Below are positions 28,237 through 36,599 of a stretch of 64,000 bases of DNA, in pieces. This DNA comes from Opisthocomus hoazin (taxonomy: Eukaryota; Chordata; Aves; Opisthocomiformes; Opisthocomidae): NCBI RefSeq assembly GCF_030867145.1, contig NC_134418.1, forward strand, positions 54,163,682 through 54,227,681, given 5' to 3'. Numbering within the stretch: the stretch's first letter is position 1; the number at the start of each line of letters is the position of its first letter. Below the pieces are notes generated by a model. It ran no database searches. It was not told the origin of the DNA and saw nothing but the letters and a program-made list of their open reading frames with translations. The position numbers and the translations under genes were made by a program.

Positions 28237-31200
28237 ACTGAGCTATGGTTATCTGGGCTGGTATCTAGATAACACCAGACACATGTACACGTACAGCAGC
28301 AGCATCGTACTCCCAAAACTCACATTGCTCCATCAACATGCTATTGCCATAGATCTATATACATCATAACCAGCTTTCTCCATTTCTGGACAGAACACGT
28401 TGGAGGTCCAGAATGCTCACTGTACAGATTATTCACGTGTTTAATTTTTGTCTTACCTTAATAGGTGGCTGCTGAGCATGACAGAAGTAATTAATCTTCT
28501 TCTGCAGCAACAGACTTACTTCAGTCAATATGACACACTGTGAACAAAACCAGAAATAAACTGAAGACACCAAAAGCAATCAACATCTTCAGACTATGGA
28601 AAAAGTAGTACTAACAGTAAGTTACTCAGGTGTCCCGATTCCTTTCCCCCACACATAAGAGAAAGCAGTCTTGAGTCAGTTTTCTCATTACACACTAGAA
28701 CAGAAGGGTTACTGCTCCACAAGTTCTGGAAACAAGTTGAGCAAGAGCAAGAACAGCAAATTCTCGCTGCTTTTTACTGCAGTTGTGAAACTCAAAACCT
28801 AATTCGAATACTTATGAAAACAGTTACAAATAATCTCAGAGCAAATATAGATCTTGAATTTCAGGATTAAAGTTAGCAAAACTAACACAAATTATACTCA
28901 TTAGTGCACATCCAGAAGTCTGCAGAAGCTTCAAGTACTGGTGCTCATCAAATGGCAGATGTACAATTTCTGCAAGCATTCATTTAAAGTTTAAGATATG
29001 AGTTACAAAGCATATGCACTGCGTCCCATTCAGTTACACACGACAGGGACATTCAGAAACTTGGTGAGCTTGGGTATAACTGACCGCCACACAGTAAAAG
29101 TTCCCAACTCAAACTGAGCCATGCACACAGGCAGGAGACAGCTGGCTGAACAACTGAAAACATCCTCATTCCATGACAGAGGAGCTTATGTTTCATTAGA
29201 TACATACATAAACGATCTTTCTAATTATAGCCTGAGTTTCTACCGCCTGGAATACAGGACACAAAACATACGTAGAACACCTGCGCTATGTAGCTGCATA
29301 AAAAAGTCACAGCTTCACCTTCAAACAACAACAAAAAAAATTGTATGGCAATCTCACTTAGCTATTTATTGTCATAGTAAATATAATAGTAAGTGTTGTA
29401 AAAAGTATTAGGAACACAAACCCACTGTTTTGGCCTTGAAAAAAACCAAGCACAACCATTTCATTTGTCCAAATACACAACCTACTTCTTTCTTTACATC
29501 CTCTCAAAATGTACTTTGAAGTTTGTTTTAACTGTATTTACTGATATAAAAAAATTCCAAGTCGTTTGCTCTGAGCGAAATACCACATACAACTGCTTTA
29601 AGAGTGACATACCTGGTACTGCTTTAGAAAAGACAGATCTGTGGTTTCATCTAGCGGCACAGTTGATGCTGCTACTTGGACATATGGATTAAGTTCTGCA
29701 ATATGATGAAGTGTGGCCTCAGCCCTGAAAGAACAGCAACTTTCAAATTTTTTATGCACCTACAAAACTGTATTTTCAGTTCAGAATTTCATACCACACA
29801 TGCCCTACAAGAGTCCTTTAGGAAGTCTGGCAACAATCACCAACTCATTTATTCACACTTTAATTCCTAGCAGGTCTGAGGAAAACAGCTCTGTCCAATA
29901 TACAGCAGGACTCATGGATGGTCTGGTGTCATGGCTGTCTTCTAGTGTCACACAGGCAGGTGAGCAAGCCCAAGGAATAAATGCACCCTGGCCCCCACTA
30001 TTAAGTTTACATTTCAAGCTCCCAACTGCAAGAAGTGAGATGTTTGGCTTAGACAGAATTCCAGTCCCAGCCTAGACTTCCCCTAATACCTATCTGGGCA
30101 CTGCACTCGAAGCCAGTAACTCCAGAGAAAGGGTTTAACAAGTATTTGATACGTATTAGCAACTCTTGGACAGTAAACTGTTATTTTTGATGCTGATGAA
30201 ACTGTTACTGCTACTCAAGTTCAGTCCTCCCTCACTCCAAAGACTTCACCAACCTGTTCCTTTGACTGGTAATATCATCTTCATGGATGAAGAAGTTGAT
30301 CCCCAAATCCCATTTCATGCACTGCTTGGTGTCATGAACGGTAAGAGCCTAAGAAAGTTTGGGAAAAAGCATTTACTGGAAGAAGAGTATATGGACATAG
30401 CACCCAAAAGGATGGATTAAGCCCCACATAAAATGCTGGAGGACCAGCAGTGGAGAAGATTTAGTTGTACCACATATAACTACAAGCTCCTCCAACTTCT
30501 TTTCCAAGAAATCTCTGACTATTTGAGAGACAGAAACGCATCTGCAATATGCATTCATGAAGCACTTTTCTCCCAGCTTACAGCATTTAAATACCGAGGA
30601 TGATTTTTGCCACACTGCAATTAAGGGGCAGTTGTGATCTGTAAATTAACGGACTCCCAAAATTATAAAAAGGTTTTTTTGATTGGAAGAAAGAGGTTTA
30701 AAAGGCTTCTCTCTAATAAAATTAATCCCAGCAGCACAAAAGCAGTTGTCAGGTTAAAATATCCAACCATTCTAACGTCTACACAAAAGGATTTCAACAG
30801 ATGACAGAACAGGACAACATATTTTGAATAGTTTGGCTTTTGAGTTCATACCACTCCATTTAGGAGAGGCCATTTTGTACAAAAGGATTCAATGTCTTAT
30901 CAGCAGTTGACTAAAATACTACATGAGGTATTTCAGAGTGCAGTGGACATTAGTGTGAGACTTGGACCGTACTACTAGAACATCCAGATTATTAAAAGCT
31001 TTCACCTCCAGGTCCTCAAATGTTTTGCAATCCTTCTACCAAAAGACAGTTTCAGAAACCTAAGATGAGCTAGCTAGTAGCGCTGTCCCTTTTTCTCCTG
31101 CCTACCCAAGAATACCCAACAACAGAACTGTCTTACATACCTTTACCCCAGCCAGAATTATATTTTTGGCTGAAAAAAAAAACAGAAACAGAGAGGGACT

Positions 31201-34200
31201 GTTGATGGTTTCTTGCAAATTTGTAATTGAATAGTTATGTGGGTGGATAACAACAGTATGTCATTGCTAAGAACCTCACAGCTTAAGAGTTTGTTCTATT
31301 CTACATTAGGCTCAAGCACTCTACAGCATCACTGAAAGCAAAATAGTACGAGCAAGGTTAAAAAGGCTCTCTACATTTGTCACCTCTTCACCCCACAAGC
31401 GTGATTACAGAGACACTAATGACAATAAACTGCAAAACTCCATGACTCTGTTCTGGCATCTGGTGCAGAGTACCCTTACAGCTAACTGAAAGGGTAATAC
31501 GCCAGGTAAGAACCAGTGAAGACAAGCCTTGCTCATAAAGAGAAAGGGAAATTGTTAAGAAGTCTCTTGCACCAGGGCAGTTATGCATTTTTCACCAAAT
31601 TGCACCTGTTCTCCTACCTCCCACCCCCCCCATTTCCTACACGGGGATAATTTGGGCTATAGCTGTTCCTGCATTACATTCACTGATACTGATGCCTAAA
31701 GGATTAACTTGGATTATCCACCCTCAACCTTCACCCAAGACACCAGATTTTGGCTAAAGTGATCTGGCCCATGGAAGCACACTTTAAAGTAAAATTTGAA
31801 ATGCTGTTCTAGTAAAAAGCTTACTGAAGAAATGGCCAGGATCTTTCCTGCATCTGCTGTGTTATTCATACACATCATGCACACAGAAATTCACTCAGAT
31901 ATTTCAGACATGCTTATTACATCTAAAATAAGCTTTACAAGTACTCTGCAACAGAATGTTTACATACACATGCGTCTGCTTAAACAAATGTTACCTAACT
32001 TACCAATCTCCACACCAAGACCACCCATACCACTCAGGAATACGTGGGACTGAGCCATCTTCTGCATTGCCATGTCTCCAAGAACATACCTCTGGCGACT
32101 ACGGCAAAGATCGATTCAGATCAAAACAACATACAAACAAAATCAAGAGCACATAAAAGGAGGTCAAGAATTCCCAATCATTTCCATAAAAGTCCAAATA
32201 TTTTCAGTTATTCTATCATCCCAACCACCTTCTAATCCGCAGTACCAAGTTCTGCAGAGGAGTGTGTGTCACTAGCAACATGTGCACAGTTCCTATTTAC
32301 CAGCCCTCCGTTCAAAAAGGACCTGAGGACATAACATGCATGTACTTGAATTGTACAGCGCTTCAGGAAATACATGAATATCAAATGTAATATTTGCACT
32401 CACAATCCAAATAGTGAAATGCATTTAGTACAGACCTTTTCAGTGTCAGGTTTTAGAGAAGAAAAATAACTTTTCATTTTAGATCAGTGTAAAACCTATT
32501 CAGGACAGTAGGTTTTTGGAATTTACTACTGAAAACATAAGCTAACCAAAGAATTTCTTTGTTATCAGAAATCATCAAATCAGAGGGTGCAGCAGCTTCT
32601 GTAGTCAGATCCTGAGCTCTGAAAGACTTAGTTTCCAGCTATACAATTAAACTTAAACCATTCGAAATAAGACCTTTTCCACCAAGGAAAAGTACGACTT
32701 TTGTAAGACTAGTGCCAAAAAGTAAAATGACACATACAACACAGGAAGCATTGCACTGAATTAAAAAGAAACCTCAGTTGTTCAGCATACATGTGTTGGT
32801 TTTTCTTAATATATAAAGAAGCTTTTCATCCCATGACATTTTTCCAGGGATACCATTTATTCCAATACAGGCTCTCCGAACTATTGGCATGCCAAGTGAT
32901 CTCAAGCCACTCCCAGCTAACAAATTAAAATAGTAGTAGTAGTAATAATAATAATAATATAATTTTTAAATTATTATTACCAAAAAAAACCCCAAACCCA
33001 ACACCCTGAGTCTGGAGGGCAACAGAGATACGGATGACGTTCATCACAACAGAGAAGTATGACAAAGACCGAGGAACAGACGAAATTACGAAGGAGATAA
33101 ATCACATAATGTCAAAAAGGAAGGCCAAAAGAAGGTAGTGAAAGAAAATGACGACAAGAAAGAGAGAAATATCTACTTTGTCAAAGGGGAAAGAAGCTAA
33201 AGACAGAATAAAAATACATATTATAAATATGAGAAGTATTATTCCTGTTTTCTAAAAAGCACACATTATTGTTACTATTGGAACTTTGCACAACTCCATA
33301 GTTTTTACCTATGCTTTTTACTGGTCATATACTAATAATGGTCAGGAGACATCTGTTATGAGACCAGTAAAGAAACAGTTTTACAGAAAGATGGACTCTA
33401 TCTTTAAACCAACGAGTTCTCACTGCTAACTTTGCAGGAAGTGGGTTCTGTTTCACTTGCTGAACACTTTGGGGTTTTTGCCTTACAAAAGGAGGGACAC
33501 AGCAGCACAAGCACACACACCTTTACCTAAGCAGCAGCACTGTTTTCAAGTCTTGTCTTTCACATTATTGCATGTAAACATAACTATTGCTGAAAAGTCA
33601 ATAGCAATGCTTAAAAATCAAATATTCTTACCTATACAAAGCATCATCAATTTCCATAGAGTCTGCAGCCATGATGCAATGTGATTTGTTTACACTAGAA
33701 GGGTTACAAAAAAGAAATAACCTGGTTACACTGATGCAATTTCACAGTTGGCCTCCCCTTCCCACCCCATCCAATTCTTTAACAGAACTGAAAACCACAA
33801 AAAGTGATGTTACACAGGAATCACTTTGAACATTACGGAGCCTCTACACCACCACAGCACCTAGGTAATTAAACATGCACAGGATCCGGAAGACAACACC
33901 CCAAACCTTCAATAAACGATTTCAAAATACAGACAGACATATTAAATTACCCACCGATGAGACACAAGAGTCACTTTTTGTATTTGACACAGTTAGATTT
34001 ACTAAAAGTACAATTTCATTTTATATTAACAGTTCCAAGCTGTTTAATTTGCATCTACCTGATTGGTGCTTTTTTTTAAGAAAAGTTAGGAGATGCCTGA
34101 ATAGTGATTTATGCTGCATTACTTCTATGTTAACTGAAAATCCTTAGGAAACAAGTTACTGTTTTAGCTAACTGAAGAAATCAATACCCAAAGATCTGAA

Positions 34201-36550
34201 TTAATGCAACATTTAACTAAGACATCAAGTTAAACAGTTTGACAGGACTTCAAGAAAAAACCATGATTTGTGCTATTAAGACCTCCAGTCATCTGTGAAG
34301 ACTTTTCCATTGTTAAGTGAACTTAGTGATAACTAAGCGCTAGGATTAGGAACAAACTGCCACTGGGCAGCTTGTTTCTTGTTATGCTGGCTGGGAACTG
34401 GTGCTTCCTAGACCTGGCAGGTGACTGCCACCAAATACACGATGAGGAAAACAGACCCCACGTTTGACCCAGAACATCAGTTGCCATCACTGCTAGGAAG
34501 GGACGCACCTTATTTCAACTCCCTACAAACTGCCTTGGAAACTAGACATGGCTGACAACCTTTCTCCTAACAGACTGTGAAAAGTAAAGGCCCAGACACA
34601 CTAAGATTAACTCCTATTTACTGTCTAGATGGTTTTGGCAAACATTTTAACATCTCTGAAGTGCGGCACCTGCAGCCTGTCACATCTTGGAGACTACAAC
34701 ATTCTCACCTGAAATTTGTCCTTTTAATTTTTTCAGCTGAATTAAAAAGAACTGAAGCAGCGCAGCAGGGGACAGAGTTACATTGAAAGCAGGACACAAA
34801 TCTCACCAGTTAAGCTCTTCCACAGTGTGGATACTAACTCCTACATGTAAGCTAGCACACAAGACAGTCAACCTGAGGCACCTCCATTGCAACCTACACC
34901 ACCAGCCACTTCAGTGCAGCTCCTGTTCCCTCACACAACAACGGCTGAAGACAAGGAATGCCAACGTTACTAGATCATCCTAGGACCCAGATCTCAGGCC
35001 AGAGAGCAACACACCTCATCTGAGAGTCATGGGCTTCAGTCCCTGCTTAGGTCAAAGCCTTCATTTCAGCCACTGCCGGGGACACAATACTGGAAGTTCC
35101 CCTAACACCAAGCCAGTGTGCCATTTCATAATGGCCCAGAGCAACCATCCCCGAGTTTTTCTGCTCCTCCACGATCACCCTCCACAAACAGCACAGGCAC
35201 TCTGGGACCACTCAAGATAAACAGACTGTGGTACCAAGGTGGGGAAGGTGATCCACCCCTGTATAAAAACACCCAGCTTCCTCTGCTGTGGTTGCTGACA
35301 GCCATCTCCACCAGTGTGCCCTCCCAAACAGCCTTTTGTAAACAATGAGGCTGTGCGATCAACCCACAGGAGAACCTTCTCCACTTGTATTACACAGACC
35401 CGTTCGACAGCAGCTCTTCCAATATATTTATAAATTCCCAGTTCTCCTCCTACATTCCCCGTTACAGCACTGAGCTGCTGCCAGCATACCTCTCAGGTAC
35501 AGAAAAACACCTCCTTCCAAAAGAGGATTTAGTGGTACTATCGTCAAGTGGCTCTAGGACAAAGTTTTGTTAATGTATTCCTGCCTCCAGGTTGTATTTC
35601 CCATTTTAGTTCAACCAGTATTGAATCTGTCTCAAAGAAAGGCACGGAATATAGGGGGAGGGAGGGAGGAAAGCCATTCTAATGTTATGTCCTAGTTCCT
35701 ACCAGATGCTTAACATTTATATGCTCTCCAGCTTCCTTTTAAAAGCCAACGCTATCAGTTTTGATACCAGGCTTCCATTTAACCGTGTAAGTAACGTCCT
35801 TCATTTTTCAAAGCCTCATCTGCTTGTGGGACATAGCCCAGGGACAAATCGAAGCAACATGTTACCAAGAAGGCCTAAGATGCTCCAAAGAGCAGTAAAG
35901 GCACAGGAGCAGCGGGCTGGTTTCACAGTGTTTCTTACCTCCGAGTTCACGCAGGCTGAAGCAGTATTAATTACTTGCTGTTCAGCAGGCTGGGATGGCG
36001 GGGAGGCCCGGATTCATCCCACCTACCCAGGGTTTCCAGTGGCGGATCCCAGCCGACGCAAGCTCCCTGTTCAGTCGGCGGAGAGAGACAGAGGACGCTC
36101 AGACACACTGTTCACTGCCCAGCCGGGGTCGGGGGGGGGAAAACACAACTCGGACCCACAGCGGGGAACCCAGTCAGGGCCGACCGGCGTCGAAACCGAC
36201 TCGATCCGCGTCCCAGCAGAGCCAGACCCGGCTTCAGCCCCCCACCTCAACGCCCCGGCTCCTGGGGCGCTCGGAACCGCCACCCGTCGCGCCGGCCTAG
36301 CCTGGACTCGCCGCCTCCCGCCTCAGCTGCCCCCTCCTCGTCCACGCCGCCGCCCGCCCGCTCGCTCTCACCACCGCGGCAGCCCGGCGTTGCGATCGAG
36401 GCCTGTGCGCTGCCGGCGGCAACGGGGGAAGAGCCAGGAAAGGGGTGGGAAACGGCAGCGCCGGTGCCGCTGCGCTTCTCCGCCTGCGCCGACATGAGGG
36501 GCTGGGCGCAGGCCGCCCGCCCCGGCCCGCCTCCCCGCCGCGGGCGGCAG
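3160..36550 (-). CDS. UBA6: UBA6, ubiquitin-like modifier-activating enzyme 6 (whole gene span; coding exons 2-33)
   Basis: This is an E1 enzyme that adenylates ubiquitin or FAT10, carries it as a thioester on a catalytic cysteine and passes it to E2 enzymes such as USE1 (UBE2Z). Seen: 32 coding exons on the minus strand, all GT-AG, with reading phase agreeing at every junction. They give 3066 nt including the stop, or 1021 residues. The protein aligns end to end with human UBA6 as I recall it (1052 aa) except for about 31 extra N-terminal residues in human. Domain order: inactive adenylation half with GMGGLG at residues 37-42; first Cys half-domain and helical bundle (about 150-340); active adenylation half with GCGAIGC near residue 436 and DNVEAR near 538; catalytic Cys594, equivalent to human Cys625; second Cys half-domain (about 590-800); ubiquitin-fold domain (about 915-1021). 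The start was placed at the exon 2 ATG (33670-33672), which has A at -3 and G at +4. A CpG-island promoter suggests housekeeping expression. Introns contain no other gene. Confidence 0.97.
5603..5697 (-). CDS. UBA6: UBA6 exon 32
   Basis: Residues 946-976, containing [20 protein letters not shown] and GHIKRLKL of the ubiquitin-fold domain. Acceptor TTCCAG, donor GTAAGT. Confidence 0.97.
6088..6175 (-). CDS. UBA6: UBA6 exon 31
   Basis: Residues 916-945, containing [20 protein letters not shown], the start of the C-terminal ubiquitin-fold domain that recruits E2. Donor GTAAGT, acceptor AAACAG. Confidence 0.97.
6962..7089 (-). CDS. UBA6: UBA6 exon 30
   Basis: Residues 874-915, containing [20 protein letters not shown] and [16 protein letters not shown]. 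Acceptor CTGCAG, donor GTAGGA. Confidence 0.97.
7733..7926 (-). CDS. UBA6: UBA6 exon 29
   Basis: Residues 809-873, the largest exon. It contains [40 protein letters not shown] and [14 protein letters not shown], where the chain returns to the adenylation domain. Acceptor GAGCAG, donor GTGAGT. Confidence 0.97.
8892..9009 (-). CDS. UBA6: UBA6 exon 28
   Basis: Residues 770-808, containing [20 protein letters not shown] and [13 protein letters not shown]1 fragment lies about 90 bp upstream, in the intron before this exon. Acceptor CTTGCAG, donor GTGAGT. Confidence 0.96.
9100..9616 (+). mobile_element. CR1 LINE, 3' fragment, in UBA6 intron 27
   Basis: About 0.5 kb covering the C-terminal part of the CR1 ORF2 ([20 protein letters not shown], then [20 protein letters not shown]) and the 3' tail with GGTCCCTTCCAACCTCATTC and a terminal TTGTGTGATTTC. 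It is strongly 5'-truncated and broken by stops and indels. It lies antisense to UBA6. Confidence 0.9.
10163..10234 (-). CDS. UBA6: UBA6 exon 27
   Basis: Residues 746-769, containing [20 protein letters not shown] phase 0 exon with acceptor ATAACAG and donor GTAAGT. Confidence 0.95.
10358..10380. repeat. Perfect 10-bp inverted repeat with 3-nt loop
   Basis: ATGATGTTTC, loop AGT, GAAACATCAT. It lies in UBA6 intron 26, about 125 bp upstream of exon 27 on the gene strand. Confidence 0.9.
10741..10762. repeat. Poly(A) run in UBA6 intron 26
   Basis: About 22 consecutive A on the plus strand with no attached element recognised. Confidence 0.9.
10926..10995 (-). CDS. UBA6: UBA6 exon 26
   Basis: Residues 722-745, containing [20 protein letters not shown]. 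It was located by searching for the segment missing between exons 25 and 27. Frame is preserved on both sides. Acceptor TTCTTCAG, donor GTAATC. Confidence 0.92.
11883..11946 (-). CDS. UBA6: UBA6 exon 25
   Basis: Residues 701-721, containing [20 protein letters not shown], a conserved E1 segment in the second Cys half-domain. Acceptor TACCAG, donor GTAAGT. Confidence 0.96.
12049..12100 (-). CDS. UBA6: UBA6 exon 24
   Basis: Residues 684-700, containing [18 protein letters not shown] short 52-nt exon with acceptor CCTCTAG and donor GTAAGT. Confidence 0.94.
13027..13155 (-). CDS. UBA6: UBA6 exon 23
   Basis: Residues 641-683, containing [20 protein letters not shown] and [13 protein letters not shown]. 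Acceptor CTATCTAG (the AG that preserves frame), donor GTAGGT. Confidence 0.95.
13627..13707 (-). CDS. UBA6: UBA6 exon 22
   Basis: Residues 614-640, containing [19 protein letters not shown], second Cys half-domain. Acceptor TTTCTAG, donor GTAGGG. Confidence 0.96.
13818..13907 (-). CDS. UBA6: UBA6 exon 21, catalytic cysteine
   Basis: Residues 584-613, containing [17 protein letters not shown]. The Cys in [10 protein letters not shown] is residue 594 here, exactly 31 less than human Cys625. It forms the thioester with ubiquitin or FAT10 and is intact. Acceptor ATTACAG, donor GTAAGG. Confidence 0.97.
14934..15039 (-). CDS. UBA6: UBA6 exon 20
   Basis: Residues 548-583, containing [20 protein letters not shown] and [10 protein letters not shown], a near-invariant E1 stretch just before the catalytic-cysteine domain. 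Acceptor TGTCAG, donor GTAAGT. Confidence 0.97.
15626..15807 (-). CDS. UBA6: UBA6 exon 19
   Basis: Residues 488-547, containing [31 protein letters not shown] and [13 protein letters not shown]. The DNVEARR segment is the E1 signature near the nucleotide site. Acceptor TTTCAG, donor GTAGGT. Confidence 0.97.
17088..17165 (-). CDS. UBA6: UBA6 exon 18
   Basis: Residues 462-487. [18 protein letters not shown] is the conserved E1 segment that contributes Asp and Arg contacts to ATP and magnesium. Acceptor ACTTAG, donor GTAGGC. Confidence 0.97.
17536..17616 (-). CDS. UBA6: UBA6 exon 17, ATP-binding loop of the active adenylation domain
   Basis: Residues 435-461. [19 protein letters not shown] is the GxGxxG nucleotide-binding motif of the active E1 adenylation domain. 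Acceptor CTTTAG, donor GTAAGT. Confidence 0.97.
17809..17887 (-). CDS. UBA6: UBA6 exon 16
   Basis: Residues 408-434, containing [13 protein letters not shown] and VFLV, entering the active adenylation half. Acceptor TGCATAG, donor GTGAGT. Confidence 0.95.
18166..18233 (-). CDS. UBA6: UBA6 exon 15
   Basis: Residues 386-407, containing [20 protein letters not shown]. Donor GTAAAT, acceptor TTTACAG. Confidence 0.94.
18863..19006 (-). CDS. UBA6: UBA6 exon 14
   Basis: Residues 338-385, containing [20 protein letters not shown], a strongly conserved helix of the adenylation fold. Acceptor TTTTTCAG, donor GTAAGG. Confidence 0.97.
19433..19499 (-). CDS. UBA6: UBA6 exon 13
   Basis: Residues 315-337, containing [20 protein letters not shown]. 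Two acceptor AGs are visible. The upstream one (TGTCTAG) keeps frame with exon 12 and restores the conserved Gly-Cys joint. The second AG, inside the exon, does not. Confidence 0.93.
20134..20210 (-). CDS. UBA6: UBA6 exon 12
   Basis: Residues 290-315, containing [19 protein letters not shown], part of the helical bundle. Acceptor TTAACAG, donor GTAATG. Confidence 0.95.
21228..21290 (-). CDS. UBA6: UBA6 exon 11
   Basis: Residues 269-289, containing [20 protein letters not shown]. It is a phase 0 exon of 63 nt with acceptor TTCCAG and donor GTAATT. Confidence 0.94.
22088..22191 (-). CDS. UBA6: UBA6 exon 10
   Basis: Residues 234-268, containing [20 protein letters not shown] and VKTPKMFYF. Acceptor TTTTCAG, donor GTAAGT. 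Confidence 0.96.
23095..25315 (+). mobile_element. CR1 LINE, 5'-truncated, in UBA6 intron 9
   Basis: About 2.2 kb. The sequence enters in the C-terminal part of the endonuclease ([11 protein letters not shown] near 23170), continues through the reverse transcriptase ([19 protein letters not shown] near 24249, [16 protein letters not shown] near 24481) and ends in the CR1 tail GAGGTCCCTACCAACCCCAG. The coding region is spread over several frames with stops and frameshifts, so the copy is dead and fairly old. It lies antisense to UBA6. Confidence 0.93.
25784..25907 (-). CDS. UBA6: UBA6 exon 9
   Basis: Residues 193-233, first Cys half-domain, containing [18 protein letters not shown]. Acceptor CTTTCAG, donor GTAAAC. 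The following intron (22192-25783) holds a CR1 copy. Confidence 0.96.
27771..27893 (-). CDS. UBA6: UBA6 exon 8
   Basis: Residues 152-192, containing [18 protein letters not shown] and then the [15 protein letters not shown] stretch that leads into the first catalytic-cysteine half-domain. Donor GTAAGG follows the Gln codon. Confidence 0.96.
28188..28232. repeat. Poly(T) run of 45 bases in UBA6 intron 7
   Basis: An uninterrupted T homopolymer, poly(A) on the gene's sense strand. No retroposed body or AATAAA is evident beside it. Confidence 0.95.
28457..28537 (-). CDS. UBA6: UBA6 exon 7
   Basis: Residues 125-151, containing [14 protein letters not shown]. It is a phase 0 exon with acceptor TTCACAG and donor GTAAGA. 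Confidence 0.96.
29613..29724 (-). CDS. UBA6: UBA6 exon 6
   Basis: Residues 87-124, containing [16 protein letters not shown] and the segment [13 protein letters not shown]. Acceptor CTTTCAG, donor GTATGT. Confidence 0.96.
30254..30348 (-). CDS. UBA6: UBA6 exon 5
   Basis: Residues 56-86, containing [10 protein letters not shown] and DLGINFF of the inactive adenylation half. Acceptor TTCTTAG. The donor is GTTGGT, unusual for T at +3, but it is the only site that joins in frame to exon 6 through an Arg codon. Confidence 0.93.
31141..31169 (-). CDS. UBA6: UBA6 exon 4 (29-nt micro-exon)
   Basis: Residues 46-55, reading [10 protein letters not shown], directly following the glycine-loop exon. 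It has a strong acceptor after a T-rich tract ending in CAG and donor GTATGT. Skipping it would break the frame, because 29 is not a multiple of 3. Confidence 0.95.
32004..32098 (-). CDS. UBA6: UBA6 exon 3
   Basis: Residues 14-45, start of the inactive adenylation half. It contains RQRYVLGD and the nucleotide-fold glycine loop GMGGLG. Acceptor CCGTAG, donor GTAAGT. Confidence 0.96.
32931..32979. repeat. (TAG)n/(TAA)n microsatellite with inverted TAA arm
   Basis: TAG repeats grade into TAA repeats, then AATTTTTAAATT and an inverted ATTATTATT, so the tract could fold back on itself. It lies in UBA6 intron 2. Confidence 0.85.
33632..33694 (-). CDS. UBA6: UBA6 exon 2, containing the probable start codon
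   Basis: The exon lies between acceptor TTCTAG and donor GTAAG. The start ATG occupies 33670-33672, so 41 nt are coding: [13 protein letters not shown] plus two bases of the next codon. The human counterpart has a Met at the same place inside a longer N terminus. The open frame continues upstream of this ATG within the exon, so a start in exon 1 cannot be fully excluded. Confidence 0.9.
36372..36550 (-). other. UBA6: Probable UBA6 exon 1 (5' UTR)
   Basis: The minus strand in the CpG island carries a donor GTGAGA (plus 36366-36371) that could splice to exon 2. A short ORF beginning [10 protein letters not shown] (ATG at 36493-36495) reads through it. It leaves one spare base at this donor, or at the alternative GTGGTG donor three bases downstream, whereas exon 2 needs two, so it does not join in frame. 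I therefore take exon 1 as noncoding. The upstream boundary is a guess. Confidence 0.5.
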
Positions 36551-36561
36551 TAGCCCGGCGC

Positions 36562-36572
36562 AAGATGGCGGC
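36562..36572 (+). promoter_or_regulatory. YY1-type motif AAGATGGCGGC
   Basis: An exact match to the YY1 core promoter element that usually sits near transcription starts. Read on the plus strand it is AAGATGGCGGC; on the minus strand GCCGCCATCTT. It lies just upstream of the presumed first UBA6 exon. Confidence 0.6.
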
Positions 36573-36599
36573 GGGCGTCGTCTGTGGTAGTGCTCAACG

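Larger units (their letters stand above)
3296..33631. other. UBA6 introns: general content
   Basis: Apart from the exons listed, the introns (longest 22192-25783, 3296-5602, 25908-27770 and 32099-33631) show AT-rich unique sequence, homopolymer runs and two CR1 copies. No ORF within them has a recognised domain. Short ORFs overlapping exons are frame extensions of those exons. Confidence 0.7.

Noticed and set aside
35682-36497. 271-codon plus-strand ORF across the CpG island
   Set aside because: Its C-terminal half is low-complexity Pro/Arg/Ala as expected for GC-rich DNA, with no domain; it overlaps the UBA6 promoter and first exon antisense.
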